Assembly (NCBI GenBank): GCA_037176885.1
Contig: JAWWNJ010000134.1
Location: forward strand, 1 to 64,000
Direction of reading: 5' to 3'
Length of the DNA stretch: 64,000 bases
From: Favolaschia claudopus
Taxonomy: Eukaryota > Basidiomycota > Agaricomycetes > Agaricales > Mycenaceae
A model generated the notes under the pieces. That model saw only the letters and a list, made by a program, of their open reading frames with translations, had not been told where the DNA came from and ran no database searches. Both the position numbers and the translations under genes were made by a program. This document shows, one piece after another, positions 58,656-64,000 of this stretch (positions within the stretch are counted from its first letter, which is position 1; each line of letters begins with the position of its first letter).

Positions 58656-60291
58656 TTTGTTGGGAGACTCCTGGGCGTCTGATCGAGTCGTACCGAACTG
58701 AGAAGTTAAGCCGTCATTCTCGCACTTCGGTTTCCCGTAAAGGTCACAAATACACCAGGGGCAAGCCTAAAAAAAAGCCGCAAATCCGACTGCAGTCCTG
58801 CTTCCCATAAGACGGGGTTACAACAGTTGGGCGAAGGGGTATGATTTTATACAGTATGCGAAAATGGCAAGTTCACACAGTAGGCCATTAAGCGGCCCGT
58901 GAAAAGTCAACCCACAACTCCGACCTTCAACGCGGCCGGAGGGGAATCATTTCAGCGAAAAGGACGAGCCGTTCTGAGTGGACGCGAATTCCCTCACCCA
59001 GTGAATCACGGTTCATGCACAGTCAGAGGACCAAATAAAGCTGAGTGGCTTGAAAGCAGCCTGAACCGGGGGGACATACAGCGGAATCTCGGTGAGCGAT
59101 AACTAAACGGAAGTTGGTGTCTTCGACGAGTGGATCCAACCTACAATGATTCATCCAGACTAGGGTCGACGAGTAAACAATTGAGATTTCCCGAATCCCA
59201 AGAACACTTGAAAGGCGATTATCGAGGAAATAACACACCGTAGCATTCCGCGAGTTGGAGCAGAGCGAGAAACAGATGACGCGTACGAACAAACGGTCGA
59301 CCGAAGATGACTTGACTCCAACGGGGAACGGAGGAAAATGATCTGCAGAGAAAGTCATTACCATCACAATACCCCACAAATAGCATACGCGGAAAAGAAA
59401 GCATGGAAGACACGCACAGATCTTCATTCAAAACGTCTCCCTCACCCGCACGTTCACCGCCAAGTTCGCAGCTTCTGGTTCACCGTATCGTGGCGTTCCC
59501 GCGCGCCATTGATCACGCTCAACGCCTGACCCCGAATCCTCTGTGCGCATTCCAGTCTCGAAGGCGGAGATTCTACAAGCGCCGACCGACCGCAGAGAGA
59601 GAGACAAAAAGTACGAAGAAAACAAGCAAAGCGAAGAGAATCAAGAGTACTGTAGTCGGGTCGGTCGATTGGACGACGGAATTCAAAGCGTCAGCAACGG
59701 CCAGGGTGCCAATACAATGGAGGGAGGGATAGGTGAGTGAGTGATTGCATCAAGGACAGTCGAAACTCGCGTTGACCGTGAGCACGCTGATGGACGATGA
59801 CGGTGAGGAGCAGGCGCAGAGTGTTTGGTCGTGATTGCCAGATGCCTCTGATGCGATCAAAGTCCTTTTGCTTCCATACCGCCATGTCCTCTTTCCGATT
59901 CCAAGCCACTGGGACTTCTGGCAACGTTTCCACCTGGCGATGCTATCCATACGGATGCTAAACCCACGTACTGCTGCTTTTTCTCGAGAACCTAAGTGCC
60001 GGCTGCACACTTGGATTCAGCTCGAACTTCACGATCGTCGATCCCCGAGTCAAAAAAAAAACGAAACTGTCGTACTGCTTCACTGCGGAGCTGCACCGGT
60101 CACTTCAACTCTGCGACTCAATTCTCCAGCCGTATCTCTCAAGCTCCTCCTCAGGTTTATCATCCAACTAGTCGTTACAGTCCCCGAGTTGACGACTTCC
60201 AAAACCGTGGATATTCATAGTGGAACCCGAATTCAGTCTCAACATTCCACTTGTTCTCGGTCAGAGCCATCACTACCTGCGTACTCTACCC
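58656..60291. other. Low-copy region, no gene recognised
   Basis: Several frames of 60-200 codons occur on both strands, for instance at 59023-59427 minus and 59835-60434 plus. They lack recognisable domains, overlap each other and have no clear promoter and intron structure. A decayed or unfamiliar gene cannot be excluded. Confidence 0.4.
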
Positions 60292-60381
60292 AGGGTCTAT
60301 CGGCCAGCGAGCGCCGATCAGTTGAGATTCCGCGTACAATGTACCTTTGCGCTCGTACCGAGTTCGAGTCTCGGAGACCCT
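60292..60381 (+). ncRNA. tRNA-like structure 1 (90 nt)
   Basis: AGGGTCT (60292-60298) pairs with AGACCCT (60375-60381) as a 7-bp acceptor. CGGC and GCCG form a 4-bp D-like stem around an 8-nt loop (60301-60316). CCGAG-TTCGAGT-CTCGG (60358-60374) is a perfect T arm with 7-nt loop. A run of T lies about 30 nt downstream, suitable for Pol III termination. I could not draw a canonical anticodon arm in the 41 nt between the D and T arms, so a tRNA pseudogene, intron-bearing tRNA or tRNA-derived SINE are all possible. Confidence 0.35.
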
Positions 60382-60667
60382 CTGTGCCCGTTGTCAAATT
60401 TCATGCTTTTTTTTTTTTGCTTCCTTGTTTGTAACTCGACGCAACCATTCCCTAGTGTCTGTCTATGTGTTTTTTTCCGCAAGAAAACCAATGTATTCGA
60501 CTCATTCAAGCTCATATTCACCACACTCTTCGCTTCACAATGAATCACATCGGAATTCCTTCCCCCATCGATCACGCTCCTCAAATCACAAACAAACGTC
60601 AGTAGTACACCTCCCGAACACTCCGCCTCAATCATTTGCGTCGTCTGATCTGAGGAGTGTATTTGGC

Positions 60668-60684
60668 CCGAGTTCGACGCTCGG
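60668..60684 (+). other. Isolated T-arm-like hairpin
   Basis: CCGAG-TTCGACG-CTCGG matches the T arms of the neighbouring tRNA-like structures and is followed by CGACCC and a T-run, but no matching 5' acceptor or D arm was found. Confidence 0.3.
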
Positions 60685-60921
60685 CGACCCTTTATAGCAT
60701 AGATGAAGCAGAACTCTTTTTTATTTTCTTCATGGTGTTTATCCTGACTGTAAATCTCTCTCAAAATTTGACTCTTCCGAGGTGCGTATGTATGCCCGTG
60801 TAACACTCCACATAACCACCATCTCACCTATCCCTTCTGTGATAGGCCATCTCCCCGCACATACGCGTTCTCATTTACTAACCAAGCCCCCTCCTTCCCA
60901 CCTAGACTTTGTTCGTTAAAT

Positions 60922-61012
60922 CAGGGTCACCGCTCACTGAACAGCGCTCGTCATTCAACCGGAGTTTGTTCAACGCTCAATCCGGATTCCGAGTTCGATT
61001 CTCGGGATCCTT
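60922..61012 (+). ncRNA. tRNA-like structure 2 (91 nt)
   Basis: CAGGGTC (60922-60928) pairs with GATCCTT (61006-61012) apart from the outer base, with one G-T pair. CGCT and AGCG form a 4-bp D-like stem around an 8-nt loop. CCGAG-TTCGATT-CTCGG (60989-61005) is a perfect T arm. A T6 run lies about 25 nt downstream. Size and layout match structure 1, but the sequence between D and T arms differs and no anticodon stem is evident. Confidence 0.35.
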
Positions 61013-62061
61013 TGGAATTAACTGAATCCTGAGATTTTTTATTACTTGCATTATTCCTTAAGCACCAACGTTCCGGCGCGCGCAGTTGAACTTTTCTCCG
61101 CACCGGATAGCTCTCAACCGGGTTTTGAAATTCTGCCAGTCCTGGTGTACAGATGCATTCTGAATTCAGCTTCAGGCGATACTAGATCACCATGGACGGT
61201 AACGACCAGTCAAGTGTGCAAAACGGGATGAACAGAAGTCGGTCAATGTTTGATTCGGGTTCGAACCGCATGGACCTATGTTTCAGAATTTTTTTGCACG
61301 ATGCTTCCGGGTGTTGGACAATATCTCTCCAATCGAAGCCGGAATCTCTACTAAAAGGGAAATTCAGGAATAAACGCGACCCAGTCTCCTCCAGCCAATC
61401 GATTCCCTTCCCACCCCTCTACCGCTACGTATGAGCAGCCTTCGTTCTAACTTGAGATCACGAATCTTCACAATGACCATAGCACCTCTCTCCGCCGGCG
61501 CACCGCTGCATCGATTACATTTCCAGGTATGATCGTCGGAGTCGCAATCGCGCATCCACGATTGACTGGTCGTTCACCCCGACTCCTGCTTTGTACTCTT
61601 CAAAATCGCATCTAGGCCACCCGCCATCTTGTAAACAAGACCCGGTGCGGAGAAATCAAAGAGTAAGCTGGCGAGGAAAGCCAATGATGAGGATCTTGTG
61701 AGTATCGAGAATTTCAATGCAACCCTAAAAATCAATTCTGCTTACTGGAATTCAACTTCCCCCAGGCGCAAAAGACGTAGCCACGAAGTATAAGGACTGA
61801 AGCAACATCGAATCCAGTAAACAGATAGACTTGAATAGCTTGGTAGATACGGCTAGACTGTTGAAAGTGACCGTCGTGACCCGCCAGTGAAGTACCACGT
61901 CGGTTTCGTTGTTTTTTTGAGTCAGAGAACGTGAAGTCCGAGTCTGGAGCCAGCACAGTGTTTACTCGAGTACAAAGGAGCGACTAGTAGTTGTATCAGA
62001 GTTTGATTCGAGTTTGCTGAGTAAAAACGTCGCCTGAAGACCCGAGGAATGGCCAAAAGGA
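61013..62061. other. Low-copy region, no gene recognised
   Basis: One 80-codon frame at 61192-61434 (plus) starts in a favourable context (ACCATGGAC) but has no recognisable domain or neighbours supporting it. Nothing else identified. Confidence 0.4.
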
Positions 62062-62242
62062 TGGGAGTGGGACTCGGGTAAACCCCGGAAAAAGGCTGAT
62101 AGTGGGACTCGGATGCTCGGATAGAAAGATTTCAGCTCTGATAGTGGGACTCGGCTGATCGGCACATTAATATAAATGATGTAGATCACAGCTCGTAATT
62201 AGCTTGAAAATACCGCCCCGACGCTTTAAAATATTCCCTAGC

Positions 62243-62336
62243 TCCACGCAGTGGGCCTCCGCGGCGAGCGGTAGCACCACGCAGTGGGCCCAGCGGCGAG
62301 CGACTGCACCACGCAGTGGGCCTAGCGGCGAGCGTC
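62243..62336. repeat. Three hairpin repeats CCACGCAGTGGGCC
   Basis: Copies start at 62243, 62277 and 62309, each containing the CCAC-GCA-GTGG hairpin followed by GGCGAGCG. They lie inside the terminal-inverted-repeat element. Confidence 0.7.
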
Positions 62337-62346
62337 AAGGGGGGTC

Positions 62347-62365
62347 CGCGGGGGTCTCCCCCGCG
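62347..62365. other. GC-rich perfect hairpin
   Basis: CGCGGGGG-TCT-CCCCCGCG, 8-bp stem with a 3-nt loop, directly after the three hairpin repeats. It is the strongest small hairpin in this part of the window. Confidence 0.7.
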
Positions 62366-62658
62366 CGACATGAATTAAATTTACAGAGTAAACAGCAGAA
62401 AAAACTCGAATTACTGTGTAAAATTCATCAGATATGCCGTCAGGCTGAAGGAGGGGGGTCTGAAGGGAACCACGTTCCCCACTGGGAATATAACAGTGCC
62501 GAAATAACCCGAGAAAGACATTAAACAGATAAAATACACTCCTCGGCTCTGAATGCCGAGGATTGATGAATCGTTGATTTACTGATCGCCGGTTGATTGC
62601 AGTTGATGCAGAACTGATCAATAGTGGGACTCGCTTAAATAGCCGAGTCCCACTCCCA

Positions 62659-63510
62659 CTGTTCTGGCATATACTCGGAAGACCCAGAGTCTCAGAATTG
62701 CGAGGAGAGCATGGTGGTACGGAATCAAAAGGTGATTGATCGAATCAGAGGACACTGCCAATCACAACCAAGCACTTTAAATTTGCTCTTCACGGTCATC
62801 GTGCTTCTGCGTCGCGGTCAGCTCGCAGACTCCTGGCTTTCACTGCGTCTTCGAATTGTCTCAATCCCATAGTTGCCCCTCCCTCGAACGTAGTGCCACC
62901 CTGGACGAAACCGGGAAGTATATGAGGGGACGTTCACGGACCAGGTGACGGTCCAGGTCAGGGCGAGCAGGAAAGGGATCGGTGGTGCGAATGGAGAGTT
63001 CTGTGCGTGTACTCCGCTTTGGTTTCCGCATACACGATCGAAGGGATAGTTATAACGGTAACGACCTCGCCTAGACAATATTCTCCTTCTTTCTCCGTCG
63101 GACTTTCAGTCTGAGTGCATGCCAATAAATCTTTGATGCTCGGTGCCTTTCCTCGATCAAGGCGAACTAGGTTCTTGATGTTCACTGCGCGAGAAACGCC
63201 GCCAGGTACGGATTCGAGTTATCTACGACGTGGGGATGGAGTGACATGCGATATGGCTTTACTAGCATTCCCTCGTTCGAAGATAGCGCGGTATCTCCCC
63301 AGCGGCAAGCCACAGACTGTTCGGCTCCCGATCAAGGAACACGATATGTCGCCATTCTTGGAATTCTAAAACAAACCGAATATGTTATGGTTCGTTATAG
63401 GTACGCGAAGTGGTTCTACTGTGATAAATTCCATTCAGCATGCCGGCGTCTTTCTCCCTATCGCGGAAAGGAGCGTCAACATTCGTCCAGCTGACACCCT
63501 GCCAAACAAG
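62659..63510. other. Low-copy region upstream of the right-edge gene
   Basis: Short frames only, on both strands. No recognised gene; its right part probably includes upstream control sequence of the gene starting at 63654. Confidence 0.4.
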
Positions 63511-63518
63511 TATATAAT
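63511..63518 (+). promoter_or_regulatory. TATA box of the right-edge gene
   Basis: TATATAAT about 135 nt upstream of ATG 63654, leaving room for a leader of about 100 nt. Confidence 0.45.
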
Positions 63519-63653
63519 ACTCGGACCTTTTGCAACCCAAAAACAACATCTATCGTTCATTTATAGGTGCGCAAAGTCATCTGCTCGTGATTTCTATCAA
63601 CCTTTGAGTCCTACAAATATGCCAGGCAAGACTTTGCATCCACCATCCCCACG

Positions 63654-64000
63654 ATGCGCTCCCTTCTCTTCCTCACCGCATCCATATGCATACTAGGTTC
63701 TACATTCTCTGCTGGTTCGTCGTACCCCGCATTGCTAAGAAATCCCAGGCTCAACTAACCACCCTTCAGCCTCGGCTGCCTCGCCTCAGACAAGCCTCAC
63801 AATCACCGTACCCAGCGCCCCCACCGCCCTCACCGGTGAGTGAGATTAATTTTCCTAATGACCACACGGCATATTGTATTGTACAATCTAATGACCGCTG
63901 CAGAAACATTCGTCGATGGGACTACTACGATTTTCTTCGGCGCCAACGCAGGGAGTGGGTCGCAGAACGTAGTCGAGGCATGCAGCGTTTGCACCCCCTG
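63654..64000 (+). CDS. Secreted-protein gene, cut by the window end
   Basis: ATG 63654 gives exon 1 (63654-63714) encoding MRSLLFLTASICILGSTFSA, a signal peptide. Intron 1 is 63715-63769 (55 nt, GTTCGT...TTCAG with a clear ACTAAC branch site). Exon 2 is 63770-63835 (SAASPQTSLTITVPSAPTAL). Intron 2 is 63836-63903 (68 nt, GTGAGT...TGCAG with CTAATGAC). Exon 3 starts at 63904 (ETFVDGTTTIFFGANAGSGS) and runs off the window at CSVCTP, phases agreeing throughout. Threonine- and serine-rich start, then cysteines, as in small extracellular fungal proteins. Family not recognised. The GT...ACTAAC...AG introns support a basidiomycete or other filamentous fungus. Confidence 0.7.

Larger units (their letters stand above)
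62062..62658. mobile_element. Terminal-inverted-repeat element, about 600 bp
   Basis: TGGGAGTGGGACTCGG at 62062-62077 and its perfect complement CCGAGTCCCACTCCCA at 62643-62658. AGTGGGACTCG recurs in direct orientation near 62102, 62145 and 62623, so the ends are subterminally repeated. The interior has three CCACGCAGTGG repeats, a GC-rich hairpin and a CCTCGGC...GCCGAGG hairpin (62541-62561). No transposase frame and no obvious target duplication seen. Confidence 0.5.

Noticed and set aside
58650..58720. 5S rRNA remnant suggested by TTGGGAGACTCCTGGG and GAGAAGTTAAGCC
   Set aside because: The two 5S-like words are in the wrong order and the helices cannot be formed; probably chance or a scrambled fragment.

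Overview
This window reads as one chromosome end of a filamentous fungus, most likely a basidiomycete of the Agaricomycetes type. The support is a (CCCTAA)n telomere at the left edge, introns of about 46-68 nt, short TATA-containing promoters and small secreted-protein genes at the inner edge. No database search was possible, so the lineage is an inference.

Layout. Positions 1-191 are telomere. Positions 192-57766 are almost entirely a head-to-tail array of about 55 mobile-element units, all in the same orientation with 3' ends toward the centromere. I sort them by 3' terminus into families A, B, B2, C, D, E, F, G, H, I, K and L (my labels). Apart from one 14-nt remnant and one tail-less segment (50209-52953), every unit ends in the same 36-nt architecture: a 20-nt perfect or near-perfect palindrome, then a 16-nt tail ending in AG (usually CTAG). 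The next unit inward begins immediately after an AG dinucleotide of its own sequence, as if its outer part had been lost and a new unit joined at that AG. Positions 1719-30765 are a recent higher-order amplification, with a basic period of 5093 bp, of the set B-C-A-B'-C-L. Positions 30766-39155 hold one long (8.4 kb) L unit that carries the only substantial genes of the array: a frame-disrupted, intron-containing gene with a ParB/sulfiredoxin-like GQHR motif on the minus strand and a small acidic-protein gene on the plus strand. They are divergently transcribed from a centre packed with CTTCGCATTTTTG repeats. Positions 39156-57766 hold a more diverse set of units (D, B2, K, G, E, I, H, C, F), including a 2571-bp duplicated block.

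The array stops at 57766 inside a host gene for a secreted protein, of which only the 5' exons remain (57767-57971). Positions 57972-64000 are low-copy chromosome: a small inverted-repeat element (58446-58655), two tRNA-like structures near 60.3 and 60.9 kb, a terminal-inverted-repeat element (62062-62658) and, at the right edge, the start of a secreted-protein gene cut by the window.

How it may work (inference). The geometry resembles telomere-capping elements: a chromosome end broken inside a gene, then repeated loss of the outer part and addition of new elements by a fixed 3' end. The 3' terminus itself (palindrome, 12 nt, CTAG) looks like a Helitron/rolling-circle 3' end, but the AG-dependent joining and variable 5' ends do not fit ordinary Helitron insertion between A and T. 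Short repeats ending in ATTCC lie just upstream of each palindrome and in several families match its arms, as expected for a family-specific recognition system. No reverse transcriptase, HUH Rep or PIF1-type helicase was recognised in the window, so the enzyme would be encoded elsewhere or be the unfamiliar L-unit protein.
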